Source: Propionimicrobium sp. PCR01-08-3 (GTDB taxonomy: Bacteria > Actinomycetota > Actinomycetes > Propionibacteriales > Propionibacteriaceae). From it: a stretch of 64,000 bases of DNA. Made by a program: the position numbers and the translations under genes. Under the pieces are notes generated by a model. That model was not told where the DNA came from. It saw nothing but the letters and a program-made list of their open reading frames with translations, and did not search any database. The stretch lies in NCBI RefSeq assembly GCF_030286045.1, contig NZ_CP127390.1:2001482-2065481 (forward strand). The letters are read 5' to 3'. The stretch's first letter is position 1. Each line of letters begins with the position of its first letter. Shown here piece by piece: positions 36,139-45,027 of the stretch.

Positions 36139-36894
36139 GTGACGACCAGCATTGAGCCATCAGCCGCAGAGCTCTCCCGCGACTCCGCTACCCCGCTCTA
36201 TGCGCAGCTCGAATCCATCTTCCGCCAGCAGATCTCGAGCGGCCAGTGGTCACCGGGGGCTCGTATCCCGTCCGAAAACGAACTGAACCGCACCCTCGGC
36301 GTCTCACGAATGACGGTTCGTGGAGTGCTCACCAGGCTTGTCGAAGACGGGTTGCTCGTCCGGGTCGCAGGCAAGGGCACGTTCGTTGCCGAGAAGAAGA
36401 TCGAGACCCAATCCCCCGCCTACCGGGGCGTCCGCGAACAGTTGGAAAGCCTCGGATTCCACACCACGACACGCCTGATCACCAATGCTCCGACGGTTCC
36501 CAGTCCGTCGGTGCGAGAACATCTGCACCTTGACGACGCCGAACAGGTCTTCGCCGTCGAGCGGGTCCGCAGCGCTGATGGCGTGCCGATTTCTCTGCAC
36601 TACTCCTTCGTCCCCCTCGAATTGGCGCCAACACTCAACGAGCATGACCTCGCCTCGAACCAGTTGTGCGTGGTTCTCGCTGATCACTACGGATTGTCGA
36701 TGAACCATGTGGACGAACGACTCGAGTCGGTTTCAGCGAGCGCGGAGGTCGCGAAACGTCTCAAGTTGAGCAGAGGCGATCCGGTGCTCTCGCTGGAAGA
36801 CACCATTCTCGACGCGTCCGGGCGCCCGTACGAATACTCCAGGGTGCTGTTCCGCGGCGACAAAGTGCAGCTCAGCTTCAGCTTCGATCTGTAG
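36139..36894 (+). CDS. GntR-family regulator, HutC/UTRA type
   Basis: A 251-residue regulator. The winged helix (residues about 18-80) reads PLYAQLESIFRQQISSGQWS, then PGARIPSENELNRTLGVSRM and LLVRVAGKGTFVAE. The rest is a UTRA effector domain (FAVERVRSADGVPISLHYSF; SLEDTILDASGRPYEYSRVL). The start is GTG 36139, eight bases after GGAG, and the HTH begins soon after. Divergence from the aldolase/HAD pair suggests it controls them in response to a phosphorylated sugar. Confidence 0.93.
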   Translation: MTTSIEPSAAELSRDSATPLYAQLESIFRQQISSGQWSPGARIPSENELNRTLGVSRMTVRGVLTRLVEDGLLVRVAGKGTFVAEKKIETQSPAYRGVREQLESLGFHTTTRLITNAPTVPSPSVREHLHLDDAEQVFAVERVRSADGVPISLHYSFVPLELAPTLNEHDLASNQLCVVLADHYGLSMNHVDERLESVSASAEVAKRLKLSRGDPVLSLEDTILDASGRPYEYSRVLFRGDKVQLSFSFDL

Positions 36895-36900
36895 CCAGAC

Positions 36901-36916
36901 GTTACATTCCCGAAAC
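36901..36916 (+). promoter_or_regulatory. GlnR-type box upstream of glnA
   Basis: GTTAC-ATTCCC-GAAAC matches the actinobacterial GlnR consensus GTnAC-n6-GAAAC exactly. It lies 98 bp upstream of the glutamine synthetase start, the usual place for nitrogen control. Confidence 0.78.
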
Positions 36917-37013
36917 ATCGGCGCAACACCTCCGCTAGATTGACTGGGTAGCGTGAACGCGTTCAAAGGTTCAGCGGGCCGGACACGCCGGTCGTTCAAC
37001 TGAAGGAGACCTT

Positions 37014-38435
37014 ATGTTCCAAGGCGCCGATGATCTCTTGGCGTACATCAAGGACGAGAACGTCGAAAATGTCGACGTTCGCTTCTGCGACCTGCCAGGA
37101 GTGATGCAGCACTTCACTGTGCCGGTAGGTTCGTTCGGGCCCGAAGTCTTCGAGGAGGGGCTGGCCTTCGATGGCTCCTCGGTGACCGGCTTCCAGACCA
37201 TCAACGAATCCGACATGGCGCTGATGCCCGATCCCACCTCCGCATACGTGGATCCCTTCCGCAAGAAGAAGACCCTCATCGTCAACTTCTTCGTCCATGA
37301 CCCGTTGACCAAGGAGCCTTACAGCCGCGACCCGCGCAACATCGCGAAGAAGGCTCAGGCCTACCTGGCGACGACCGGCATCGGCGATACCGCATACTTC
37401 GCCCCCGAGGCCGAGTTCTACGTCTTCGATGATGTACGTTACGAGACCAACGGTCACAGCTCGTTCTATTCGGTGGACGCAGAGTCTGCCGGCTGGAACA
37501 GTGCCCGCGAAGAAGAGCGCGGCAACCTCGGATACAAGGTGAAGACCAAGGGCGGCTACTTCCCCGTGGCTCCCGCCGATCACTACGGCGACCTGCGCGA
37601 CGAGATCGTCCAGTACTGTGAGAACTCCGGCCTGATCATCGAGCGCGCCCACCACGAGGTCGGTGCCGCCGGTCAGGCCGAGATCAACTGGCGTTTCGAT
37701 GAGTTGCTGACCAGCGCAGACAACGTCATGAAGTTCAAGTACCTGGTCAAGAACACGGCTTACCAAAACGGCAAGTCCGCGACCTTCATGCCGAAGCCGG
37801 TTTTCGGCGATAACGGCTCGGGCATGCACTGCCACCAGTCGATCTGGAATGACGGCAAGCCATTGTTCTACGACGAGAACGGCTATGCGCAGTTGGCCGA
37901 CGTCGCCCGTTGGTACATCGGCGGTCTGCTGAAGCACGCCCCGGCGCTGCTGTCGTTCACCAACCCGACGGTCAACAGCTTCCACCGGCTGGTGCCCGGC
38001 TTCGAGGCACCGGTCAACCTGGTCTACTCGGCCCGTAACCGGTCGGCCTGTATCCGCATTCCGATCACCGGATCGAATCCGAAGGCCAAGCGCATCGAGT
38101 TCCGCTGCCCCGATCCGTCTGCCAATCCGTACCTGGCGTTCGCAGCCTTGCTGCTGGCAGGCATTGACGGCATCCAGAATCGCATCGAGCCGCCGGCCCC
38201 GGTCGACAAAGACCTTTACGAGCTGCCTCCGGAAGAGCACTCCCAGGTGCAGCAGGTTCCCGGCTCTCTCGAAGAGACCCTTGAGGCGCTTGAGGCTGAC
38301 CAGGACTTCCTGCTCGCCGGAGATGTCTTCACTCCCGACCTGATCGACACCTGGATCGGCCTGAAGCGCGACGAGTTGGACGCCCTGCGTCAGCGTCCGC
38401 ACCCCTACGAGTTCGACCTGTATTACCAGATCTGA
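37014..38435 (+). CDS. glnA: Glutamine synthetase, type I
   Basis: Makes glutamine from glutamate, ammonia and ATP. The 473-residue product is full length. Motifs: [17 protein letters not shown] near the N-terminus, [11 protein letters not shown] with metal-binding glutamates, [16 protein letters not shown], the ATP region [27 protein letters not shown], and the adenylylation loop [11 protein letters not shown] with its Tyr, so activity is probably also controlled by GlnE. It stands alone between the GntR gene and a terminator. ATG 37014 follows GAAGGAGACCTT. Confidence 0.98.
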   Translation: MFQGADDLLAYIKDENVENVDVRFCDLPGVMQHFTVPVGSFGPEVFEEGLAFDGSSVTGFQTINESDMALMPDPTSAYVDPFRKKKTLIVNFFVHDPLTKEPYSRDPRNIAKKAQAYLATTGIGDTAYFAPEAEFYVFDDVRYETNGHSSFYSVDAESAGWNSAREEERGNLGYKVKTKGGYFPVAPADHYGDLRDEIVQYCENSGLIIERAHHEVGAAGQAEINWRFDELLTSADNVMKFKYLVKNTAYQNGKSATFMPKPVFGDNGSGMHCHQSIWNDGKPLFYDENGYAQLADVARWYIGGLLKHAPALLSFTNPTVNSFHRLVPGFEAPVNLVYSARNRSACIRIPITGSNPKAKRIEFRCPDPSANPYLAFAALLLAGIDGIQNRIEPPAPVDKDLYELPPEEHSQVQQVPGSLEETLEALEADQDFLLAGDVFTPDLIDTWIGLKRDELDALRQRPHPYEFDLYYQI

Positions 38436-38454
38436 TCATTTGAAACACAACGGC

Positions 38455-38488
38455 TTGGGCCGGCACCCTTTCGAAGGTGCCGGCCCAA
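38455..38488. terminator. Terminator after glnA
   Basis: TTGGGCCGGCACC (38455-38467) and GGTGCCGGCCCAA (38476-38488) form a perfect 13-bp stem with an 8-base loop, 19 bp after the glnA stop and 16 bp from the end of the convergent aldolase gene. No T-run follows, as often in high-GC bacteria. Confidence 0.87.
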
Positions 38489-38504
38489 CTGTTCACTGCC
38501 CGGT

Positions 38505-39407
38505 TCAGCGCATGCCGCGAGCTGTGTCTGCTTTCAACACGTCGCGCAACTCTGCCTCGCCGGCGCTCGGCAACGTTGAAAATGGTGCTCGACATGGCCC
38601 GACAGGACGACCAAGAAGGTTCGTCGCCAGTTTGACCACGGTATTCGGATTCCCGTGCCTGAATACCGAGCGGAATGCACGTATCGAATCTTGCAGTGCA
38701 CGTGCCTTTCCTTGATCGCCCGATTCCCATGCCTCATAAATTCCGACCATTGTCTCCGGATAGACGTTCGCAACCCCGGTGATTGCACCGCTTGCCCCTG
38801 CCATCAACGCCCACAGAATCAAAGAGTCGTTTCCGCAAAGAACAGCGAAGTCCTTGTCAGAGGGAACTTGCGCGAGGTATTGCAGCAGGTTGTCAAAATT
38901 CCCGGAAGAATCCTTCACTCCGACAATGTTCGGAACCTTCGAGAGTTCACCCAGGGTTGCTGGTGCGATGCTGTTCCCCGTTCGGGCGGGAATGTTATAC
39001 AAGATCACGGGAATCGAGACAGCCTCTGCCACACGGGTGAAATGGGTCACCAATTCTGATTGCGATGCCGCCGCGAAGTAGGGAGTGATGACCGAGAGCG
39101 CACTTGCACCGGCTGCTTCGGCCTTGATCGACAATTCGATCGCTTCACGTGTCGTGACTGCTCCTGTCCCTGCATACACAGGTATTTTTCCGTCGGCCTC
39201 GTCGAGTACGATCTCCAGAACTTGCAGCCGTTCGTCAGCGGTCAGCGCGTAGAACTCACCGTTGGTTCCACCCGGGAACAAGCCATGGGCTCCGGCATCG
39301 AGCATGCGGCGAGTATGTACCCGAATCTCCTGCTCGTTTATAGACTCGTCATTATTGAACGCGGTCACCATCGCGGGGATGATTCCGCGGATCTCACTAG
39401 TCTCCAT
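38505..39407 (-). CDS. Dihydrodipicolinate synthase-family aldolase/dehydratase
   Basis: A 300-residue class I aldolase fold of the DapA/NanA family. The Schiff-base lysine lies in VGVKDSSGNF, the catalytic Tyr in VILYNIPARTGNS, and the phosphate/carboxylate loop in GLFPGGTNGEFYALT. A Gly-Gly-Thr-Asn start to that loop and the catabolic context argue against lysine biosynthesis and for cleavage or dehydration of a 2-keto acid sugar. It is the last gene of an MFS/cyclase/dehydrogenase operon; its ATG overlaps the dehydrogenase stop by one base (TGATG), behind AAGGA. Base use is lower in GC than in the glnA region. Confidence 0.88.
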   Translation of the reverse strand: METSEIRGIIPAMVTAFNNDESINEQEIRVHTRRMLDAGAHGLFPGGTNGEFYALTADERLQVLEIVLDEADGKIPVYAGTGAVTTREAIELSIKAEAAGASALSVITPYFAAASQSELVTHFTRVAEAVSIPVILYNIPARTGNSIAPATLGELSKVPNIVGVKDSSGNFDNLLQYLAQVPSDKDFAVLCGNDSLILWALMAGASGAITGVANVYPETMVGIYEAWESGDQGKARALQDSIRAFRSVFRHGNPNTVVKLATNLLGRPVGPCRAPFSTLPSAGEAELRDVLKADTARGMR

Positions 39408-40384
39408 CACTTGTTCCTTGGCTCGGTGTTATCGGAAATAACTGGATGCAGCGGCGGCCGCCCCTCCAGCACAGCAACAATGTCTTGGACGACAGCCACA
39501 CCCATGAGTTCGTTCGCTCGATCTGTGAAGGCACCGATGTGCGGCGTCAATACAACATTCGGCGAAGTCAGGAGCGGGCTATCAACCGGAGGCTCATGAG
39601 CGAATGCGTCCGCGCCGTATCCGCCCAGTCTGCCCGAAATCAGCGCTTGTGAGACGGCCGCTTCGTCCACAAGATCTCCGCGTGCAGCATTCAGAAGGAC
39701 CGCTCCGGGTCTCATCCGATCGATCATCGCTTCATCGATGAGCGGTCGTCCATCCCCTCCTGGCAGATGCAAAGTGACGATGTCCGATTGCTCAACCAAA
39801 TCTTCGATCGCCGTTACCCGCTTCACACCATTCTCATCGAAGACCTGATCCGGAAGGTACGGGTCGTACGCCAAGCAATCCAGAGAGAAGCCACGTGCTC
39901 GTTCCGCCACTTCCCTTCCGATTCGCCCAAAGCCACAGATACCGAGCGATTTTCCGGCCAATTCGGGCCCATGGAACTTATCCCATCTGCCTTCGACGAG
40001 CGACTCGTGCGCATCAATGATGTGACGTTGCACGGCAAGCATCAATCCGAACACCAGATCTGCAACCGCGGAACTGTTTGCACCAGGCGCATTTACGACT
40101 ACCACCCCTGCGCGCGCCGCGGCGTCCACATCTATGTTGTCGACACCCACGCCATGCTTGGCAATCACCTTAAGGTTCCGCCCCGCCGAGATAGCGGCGG
40201 CGTCAACATCATCCAACGCAACGATCATCGCGTCTGCGTCGCCAATCTCGGCCTGCAACTGCTCCGACGTTAGCGAGGATTTCGCCACCGGATAACGGAC
40301 ATCTATTCCTGCCTCTTTGAGTAACTCACCAGGCCTAGTCGACCATTGACCGAAACTGGCCGATAATACGAGAACTTCTGCCAT
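39407..40384 (-). CDS. D-2-hydroxyacid dehydrogenase (SerA-like)
   Basis: A 325-residue NAD-dependent 2-hydroxyacid dehydrogenase. The substrate-binding part has VIAKHGVGVDNIDVDAA; the NAD fold is GKSLGICGFGRIGREVAERA; later come GAVLLNAARGDLVDEAAVS with the catalytic Arg and NVVLTPHIGAFTDRANE with the catalytic His. It likely oxidises or reduces a hydroxy/keto acid made in the same operon. The cyclase gene ends 107 bp upstream. Confidence 0.92.
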   Translation of the reverse strand: MAEVLVLSASFGQWSTRPGELLKEAGIDVRYPVAKSSLTSEQLQAEIGDADAMIVALDDVDAAAISAGRNLKVIAKHGVGVDNIDVDAAARAGVVVVNAPGANSSAVADLVFGLMLAVQRHIIDAHESLVEGRWDKFHGPELAGKSLGICGFGRIGREVAERARGFSLDCLAYDPYLPDQVFDENGVKRVTAIEDLVEQSDIVTLHLPGGDGRPLIDEAMIDRMRPGAVLLNAARGDLVDEAAVSQALISGRLGGYGADAFAHEPPVDSPLLTSPNVVLTPHIGAFTDRANELMGVAVVQDIVAVLEGRPPLHPVISDNTEPRNK

Positions 40385-40491
40385 GACTTAACCAATCTCA
40401 ATTCCGAGTGCGCTCAGTAATGAGTAAACCGACAGCGCGGGGACAGTCACCTGTATGCGGCTCACGATACGCTTACCTCGCCTTCTCCAGA

Positions 40492-41454
40492 TCACTTCAC
40501 AACAATCGGATTCACTGGTGAGCCGGATGCCTTTTCGATAACGATCGGGGCCGCCGCATACAAGAACGTATACTGCCCATCCTTTGCACAGTCATCACCA
40601 AGCTCGTCCATCATTACGAGCTCACACATCGTCACTCCCAAATTTCGCATAAGAGCAGCATGAAGCAACAATTTGAACCCGTTATTTGGATCGAAAGTTA
40701 TTTCATTCCCCATAGTATCAGTAACCAAATTGGGAATCTCCATATCATGGAACCACTCGACCAATTCCTTACTGTACACTAGTCCCGGTTCTGAGAATGG
40801 ATGAAAATATTCTTCGGGATCGCGATGGAAGTAGCTGGGAATCCAGCCCGTCCTTATCAAGATAATGTCGTGCTTTTCTATCTGAACGCCTTGCTCTTTG
40901 GCGCATTCAAGAAGGTCGTCGAGGCCAAAAGTCTCGAAGCGGTCCAAGTACTCCTTGTCTCGATAACGGGCCATGTCCAGAAGTACGCCACGGCCAACGA
41001 TTCCATGTCGGCCGACGGGCGCTACGCTGGCTTTCGACAATCCGCCTGCCGTAGTTTCGGCCGAATAGCCATTGTAGATCTGCTCGTCGTACCAAACATG
41101 GCCTAGCCCGTCATACTGAGAGGTTCCTTGGCAGAACATTTCGAAGTAGTCATCTGCCCACTTTGAGCCCCCAGGATTTATGTCACGATCTCCGGTTCGG
41201 AATGAGTTGACGTCGACCGTCTGGCGTCTGATGGCGCCGTGCCGGCTCAAAGTGACAGGATCTCCCTTGTCTGTGCCGACGGGCGTCTGGAGAGTGAAAA
41301 CCTTGCCCGAGTGCGCGGACGCGACGCCTCTAAGCGCCTCGGACGCGTCGAGGAAGTTCAAAGCACCGAATTCATCATCCTCTCCCCAGCGGCCCCAGTT
41401 CTTTGGGGCATCCTTGAGGAGTTCTGACATGGTGAGGTCTGAATCGTTAGGCAT
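40492..41454 (-). CDS. Cyclase-family metal-dependent hydrolase
   Basis: A 320-residue protein of the cyclase family (PF04199, kynurenine-formamidase fold). The usual metal motif HxGTHxD appears here as CQGTSQYDGLGHVWYDEQIY, the variant seen in a subgroup of larger cyclase proteins, followed by NGY. Other family text: WGEDDEFGALNFLDA near the start and LGVTMCELVMMDELGDDCAK near the end. Such enzymes hydrolyse amides or lactone-like rings. The substrate is unknown; operon partners suggest a lactone or amide of a hydroxy acid. The gene is markedly AT-richer than those at 30-38 kb, hinting at transfer. Confidence 0.85.
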   Translation of the reverse strand: MPNDSDLTMSELLKDAPKNWGRWGEDDEFGALNFLDASEALRGVASAHSGKVFTLQTPVGTDKGDPVTLSRHGAIRRQTVDVNSFRTGDRDINPGGSKWADDYFEMFCQGTSQYDGLGHVWYDEQIYNGYSAETTAGGLSKASVAPVGRHGIVGRGVLLDMARYRDKEYLDRFETFGLDDLLECAKEQGVQIEKHDIILIRTGWIPSYFHRDPEEYFHPFSEPGLVYSKELVEWFHDMEIPNLVTDTMGNEITFDPNNGFKLLLHAALMRNLGVTMCELVMMDELGDDCAKDGQYTFLYAAAPIVIEKASGSPVNPIVVK

Positions 41455-41482
41455 TTACATTTCCTTTCACGTCTAATTACAT

Positions 41483-42829
41483 TCACTCAGCAATTGGCGA
41501 GCTAGCAGATAGTGACGTTTTGATCTTGATTGGCTCAACCTTCGGAAGCCAAACTGCGTATGCAAGAGCCCCAATTATCGCCACGGCACCGGCAACGAGA
41601 AGCGGTGCCACGAAGGAGTTTGTTCGCCCGATAATAATTCCAATGACGATCGGTGAAATAATCCCTGCTATATTGGCGAAACCATTTTGTATTCCGCCAA
41701 TTGTTCCCACAGTTGAACGGGTGGGTGCGACATCCGTAGGAAGCGCCCACAAGACGGATCCTGCTCCTGTTGCACAGGCATTCGCAAGGCAGAGAAGCGT
41801 AAGAGCCACCCACACGTTGGTGGTGAAGACAGCAAGTGCGATGACCGAACTGCCCAAGAGGCCAACAACGAGGGGAACCTTCCGCGCAAATGTGACGGAT
41901 TTACCGGATCGATACAAACGATCGGACCAAGCACCACCAATGAATCCTCCCACGATAGCCGCGATACCCGGCAGCATGCCGACGAATCCGAACTTGAGTA
42001 TCGTCATATGGAAGGTGTTAATGAGATACGTCGGGAACCAGGTGAAGAAAAAGTAAGAAACAAAGTTCACCGCGAAGAAGCCGACGCACATCGCTTGAAC
42101 AGTTCGATTTCCAAGCAGTGATGTCAGTTTGACCTTCTCAGTTGTTGTGTTCTCCTCTTGCTCTTCCTGAATGTGCTCATACTCGGACTGCGACAACTTC
42201 ACGTGCTCCTCTGGATGGCGGTAATACCACAACCAGAAAACTCCGAAGCCAGCGGCAAGCGCACCACAGATTACAAATGCACCCCGCCACCCGAAGTGGG
42301 CAATAATGATCGCGACCAACGGAACAGCCAGTGTGGCGCCAACCTTCGATCCGTTGTTATACGTGCCCGAAGCGAAACTGCGTTCACCCTTGGGGAACCA
42401 GTCCCTGACCGCGCTTGATGCGGCGGGGTACGAAGGCGCTTCACTCGCACCCATTGCCCACCGAAGACCGAATAGGGCTCCAACACTATTGACCAGGCCG
42501 AGAGCTATGGTGGCTCCTCCCCAGACCAGACTGCCCAGCCCAAAGACGACTTTCGCGCCATATTTGTCGACGAGCCAGCCTGCGGGGATCATGAAGAGGA
42601 CATAACTCCAGTAGAACGACGAGAGCAAAACCCCCTGAGTCTCATCACTCAGGTTGAAGTGTTCTGCAATCGCTGGCATAGCCACACTCAGAGCAGTCCT
42701 GTCAATATAGTTGAAGGCAATCCCCAAAGACAGGACCACCAAGACCACCCAACGGACATGACTCTTACCGGATCGTCGAAGCGCCTCCGGCGCTCCCTGA
42801 CGGTTGGTTGAGGGGTTCGAGGAACTCAT
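41483..42829 (-). CDS. MFS transporter, anion:cation symporter (ACS) type
   Basis: A 448-residue twelve-helix carrier. The first helix region WVVLVVLSLGIAFNYIDRTA with its NYIDR motif, GWLVDKYGAKVVFG, RWAMGASEAPSYPAASSAVR and DWFPKGERSFASGTYNNGS are hallmarks of the ACS group that imports hexuronates, tartrate, galactarate and other organic acids. ATG 42829 lies seven bases after AAGGA; ATG 42832 is the alternative. It is the first gene of the operon and is preceded by DeoR-type sites at 42973-43062, so import of a sugar acid under DeoR control is likely. Confidence 0.93.
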   Translation of the reverse strand: MSSSNPSTNRQGAPEALRRSGKSHVRWVVLVVLSLGIAFNYIDRTALSVAMPAIAEHFNLSDETQGVLLSSFYWSYVLFMIPAGWLVDKYGAKVVFGLGSLVWGGATIALGLVNSVGALFGLRWAMGASEAPSYPAASSAVRDWFPKGERSFASGTYNNGSKVGATLAVPLVAIIIAHFGWRGAFVICGALAAGFGVFWLWYYRHPEEHVKLSQSEYEHIQEEQEENTTTEKVKLTSLLGNRTVQAMCVGFFAVNFVSYFFFTWFPTYLINTFHMTILKFGFVGMLPGIAAIVGGFIGGAWSDRLYRSGKSVTFARKVPLVVGLLGSSVIALAVFTTNVWVALTLLCLANACATGAGSVLWALPTDVAPTRSTVGTIGGIQNGFANIAGIISPIVIGIIIGRTNSFVAPLLVAGAVAIIGALAYAVWLPKVEPIKIKTSLSASSPIAE

Positions 42830-42972
42830 CATCGATTCCTTGTATCTGTGAGATCTACTTGGCAAAAGAGCCGAACGTTAACTTCATCGACTCCCGAGTT
42901 CGGACCGCTACAGATGGACCACACACCTACAGACCCGCCAGCATCGGCGTTCGGCAGTCACAGCAATCCAAA

Positions 42973-42989
42973 TTGCGCGCGTCGTGCAT
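42973..42989. promoter_or_regulatory. Weak DeoR-type dyad before the MFS operon
   Basis: TTGCGC-GCGTC-GTGCAT: a perfect left half and a right half matching GCGCAA at 4 of 6 positions, with the same 5-bp spacer as the stronger sites nearby. It may be a secondary site. Confidence 0.4.
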
Positions 42990-43004
42990 TCAGTATGCCC
43001 CCAC

Positions 43005-43021
43005 TTGCGCGGTTCGCGCAA
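43005..43021. promoter_or_regulatory. DeoR-type operator before the MFS operon (perfect)
   Basis: TTGCGC-GGTTC-GCGCAA: perfect 6-bp inverted repeat with a 5-bp spacer. The same arms and spacing occur at 46197-46213 before the sugar-acid kinase operon that encodes the DeoR regulator. Confidence 0.75.
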
Positions 43022-43045
43022 GAGCGCCCCTAGACAATTTCCTGA

Positions 43046-43062
43046 TTGCGTGATTCACGCAT
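43046..43062. promoter_or_regulatory. Second DeoR-type operator before the MFS operon
   Basis: TTGCGT-GATTC-ACGCAT keeps the arm-5-arm layout with one mismatch between arms, 41 bp from the perfect site (about four helical turns). The core TGCGTGA-T-TCACGCA is also fully symmetric. Confidence 0.6.
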
Positions 43063-43191
43063 TCTTTGCGCAGGTCTCCGCCAAGATGTTCACCAACCTC
43101 GTGCCCACACGTCGGAGCTGGCTCTGCCAATTTCAGGCTCATGCGGGCCAACATGTACCCACACTCGACCATCAGATGGCAAGCCTCGCGA

Positions 43192-43974
43192 TCAGCGCAC
43201 TTGCATGCCGTCTTCGTTGACTACGACGACGGCGATGTTGCGCTCGTGGAATGGCGCGAGTTGGCTGTCACTGACCTGATCGTCTGTGATCAGTGTCCAG
43301 TCCTTGGGCATCCTCATCCAGGCGTGGAAGGGCGCGTGTCCGATCTTCGCTGCATGGGCCACGACATAGGTCTCCCGACTGGATCGCCACATCAGTTCTT
43401 TGAGCCGTGTCTGCTCGAGCGTTGCCTCGCAAACCCCACGCTCTGCGGTTACACCGTCTGCCCCGAAGAACACTGAATCAAAGGTCATTGATTCGAGCGC
43501 GGCCTCCGTGAGGGGGCCCACGAACCCCTGGCTGATTTCCCGAAGCCGTCCGCCGAGGCAGACCACGTCGATCCCTTCGACTCCCGAAATCGCCGCCAGT
43601 GGTGTCAATCCTGTGGTGGCCACACTCAGTCTGGTTCGTATGGTGAGGGCGCGCGCGACTTCTGCCGTCGTTGTTCCGGCATCCAATAGCACGGCGTCTC
43701 CGTCACGCACCGTGGAGGCTGCCCATCGTCCGATTGCCGACTTCGCCGCGTGGTGCTCTCGGGATCGCTCGCGTAGAGGCTGTTCGCGTTCGCGCACTAC
43801 CATCGCGCCACCGAAGGTTCGTGCGAGACTTCCCTCTGCGCTCAGTCTGGCCAGGTCTCGCCGGATCGTCGAAGCTGTCACGCCGAAGCGTGAAGCCAGA
43901 TTCTCGACGCTCGCGGGCCCCTCATTGGACCCCGCGACCTTGAGTATTTCCTCCCGGCGTTGAGACGCTTTCAT
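43192..43974 (-). CDS. DeoR-family transcriptional regulator
   Basis: A 260-residue DeoR regulator. The HTH is ASQRREEILKVAGSNEG followed by ENLASRFGVTASTIRRDLAR, and the sugar-phosphate-sensing domain has LLDAGTTTAEVARAL (phosphate loop) and FFGADGVTAERGVCEATLEQ. It is third in the kinase, pdxA2-like, deoR order (48 bp after the dehydrogenase stop), so it probably senses a phosphorylated four-carbon acid or a related intermediate. Its likely sites are the TTGCGC dyads before both flanking operons. Confidence 0.94.
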   Translation of the reverse strand: MKASQRREEILKVAGSNEGPASVENLASRFGVTASTIRRDLARLSAEGSLARTFGGAMVVREREQPLRERSREHHAAKSAIGRWAASTVRDGDAVLLDAGTTTAEVARALTIRTRLSVATTGLTPLAAISGVEGIDVVCLGGRLREISQGFVGPLTEAALESMTFDSVFFGADGVTAERGVCEATLEQTRLKELMWRSSRETYVVAHAAKIGHAPFHAWMRMPKDWTLITDDQVSDSQLAPFHERNIAVVVVNEDGMQVR

Positions 43975-44022
43975 GGGCGCACCTTCCGATCAACTGCGCC
44001 CACTCTAACGAGTAAATGAGCC

Positions 44023-45027
44023 TCATTCACGGCTGGCCAGGGCTACGGCCTGGCGCATTGCCTCCAACATGCTTTCAGGACGCACGATGCCCTTTCCTGC
44101 GATATCGAACGCTGTTCCATGATCGACCGATGTCCGGATGACGGGCAGACCCACAGTGATGTTCACGCCGTCCTCGATACCGAGTACCTTCACGGGGCCG
44201 TGACCTTGGTCGTGATACATGGCAACGATCAGGTCGTAATCCCCGCGGCCTGCCAAATAGAAGGCAGTGTCAGCGGGAAGGGGCCCGTCGACATCCAGGC
44301 CGTCTGCCCGGGCAGACTCGATGGCCGGCGCGATCTTTGATTCTTCTTCACCGTAGCCGAACAATCCGCCCTCACCGGCGTGTGGATTGATCGCGCAGAC
44401 ACCGATGTGGGGACGTTCGATACCTGCGCGCACAAGCGCCTCATTGCCGCGGCGGATAACACGGCTGACCAGCGCGGGTTCGATCTTCGCCACTGCATCA
44501 ATCAACCCGATGTGAGTCGTCACATGGATCACCCGCAGGTTCGGCGCGGTGAGCATCATGGATACTTCGGGCGTGCCGGTCAGGTCGGCAAGCATCTCTG
44601 TATGGCCCGGGTAGTTGTGCCCACCCATGTGCAGCGCTTCTTTGTTGAGGGGAGCAGTGCAGATGGCATCGACTTTTCCGGCCACGGCAAGGTCGGCAGC
44701 CACCTTGATGTACTGGAAGGCGGCGTCACCTGCGACTGCACTGAGCTGACCCCAGGCCAAATCCTCGGGTAACAAGCCCAGGTCGATGACCGGGATCGCT
44801 CCCACGAGTTGCTTGGCCTGCTCAACGCTTTCCACACGCGTGACCGGCGCAGGTACGTTCATGACGCGACAGGCGGTCTCCAAGCGTTTGGCATCGCCTA
44901 TCACGATGGGCGTACACAGGCTGCGGATCTCGTCATTGGCCGCTGCAACGGCCGTGATCTCGGGACCGACACCAGCACCATCACCCATCGTGATGGCAAC
45001 GACGGGAAGGCTAGCTGACTCATTCAT
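44023..45027 (-). CDS. PdxA-family 4-phospho-hydroxyacid dehydrogenase (PdxA2-like)
   Basis: A 334-residue protein of the 4-hydroxythreonine-4-phosphate dehydrogenase family. Blocks: AITMGDGAGVGPEI, ICTAPLNKEALHMGGHNYPG followed by HTEML, ICAINPHAGEGGLFGYGEEE, and YDLIVAMYHDQGHGPVKVLG, with the metal-binding histidines. Next to a DUF1537 kinase it is best read as PdxA2, which oxidises D-threonate or erythronate 4-phosphate; decarboxylation then gives dihydroxyacetone phosphate. It overlaps the kinase gene by 8 bp. A vitamin B6 role is unlikely in this context. Confidence 0.9.
   Translation of the reverse strand: MNESASLPVVAITMGDGAGVGPEITAVAAANDEIRSLCTPIVIGDAKRLETACRVMNVPAPVTRVESVEQAKQLVGAIPVIDLGLLPEDLAWGQLSAVAGDAAFQYIKVAADLAVAGKVDAICTAPLNKEALHMGGHNYPGHTEMLADLTGTPEVSMMLTAPNLRVIHVTTHIGLIDAVAKIEPALVSRVIRRGNEALVRAGIERPHIGVCAINPHAGEGGLFGYGEEESKIAPAIESARADGLDVDGPLPADTAFYLAGRGDYDLIVAMYHDQGHGPVKVLGIEDGVNITVGLPVIRTSVDHGTAFDIAGKGIVRPESMLEAMRQAVALASRE

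Larger units (their letters stand above)
42830..43191. other. Regulatory gap between the MFS operon and the DeoR gene
   Basis: About 360 bp with no gene. It carries the three TTGCGC-type dyads listed separately (42973-42989, 43005-43021, 43046-43062) and a further TTGCGC half-site at 43066-43071. The promoter of the MFS operon should lie here. Confidence 0.65.

Noticed and set aside
36996-38402. Long open frame (468 codons) on the minus strand opposite glnA
   Set aside because: It mirrors the highly conserved glnA coding strand, has no family features, and such shadow frames are common in high-GC genes.
44023-45027. Vitamin B6 biosynthetic PdxA
   Set aside because: The gene overlaps a DUF1537 kinase and is followed by a DeoR regulator, the context of the catabolic PdxA2 group.
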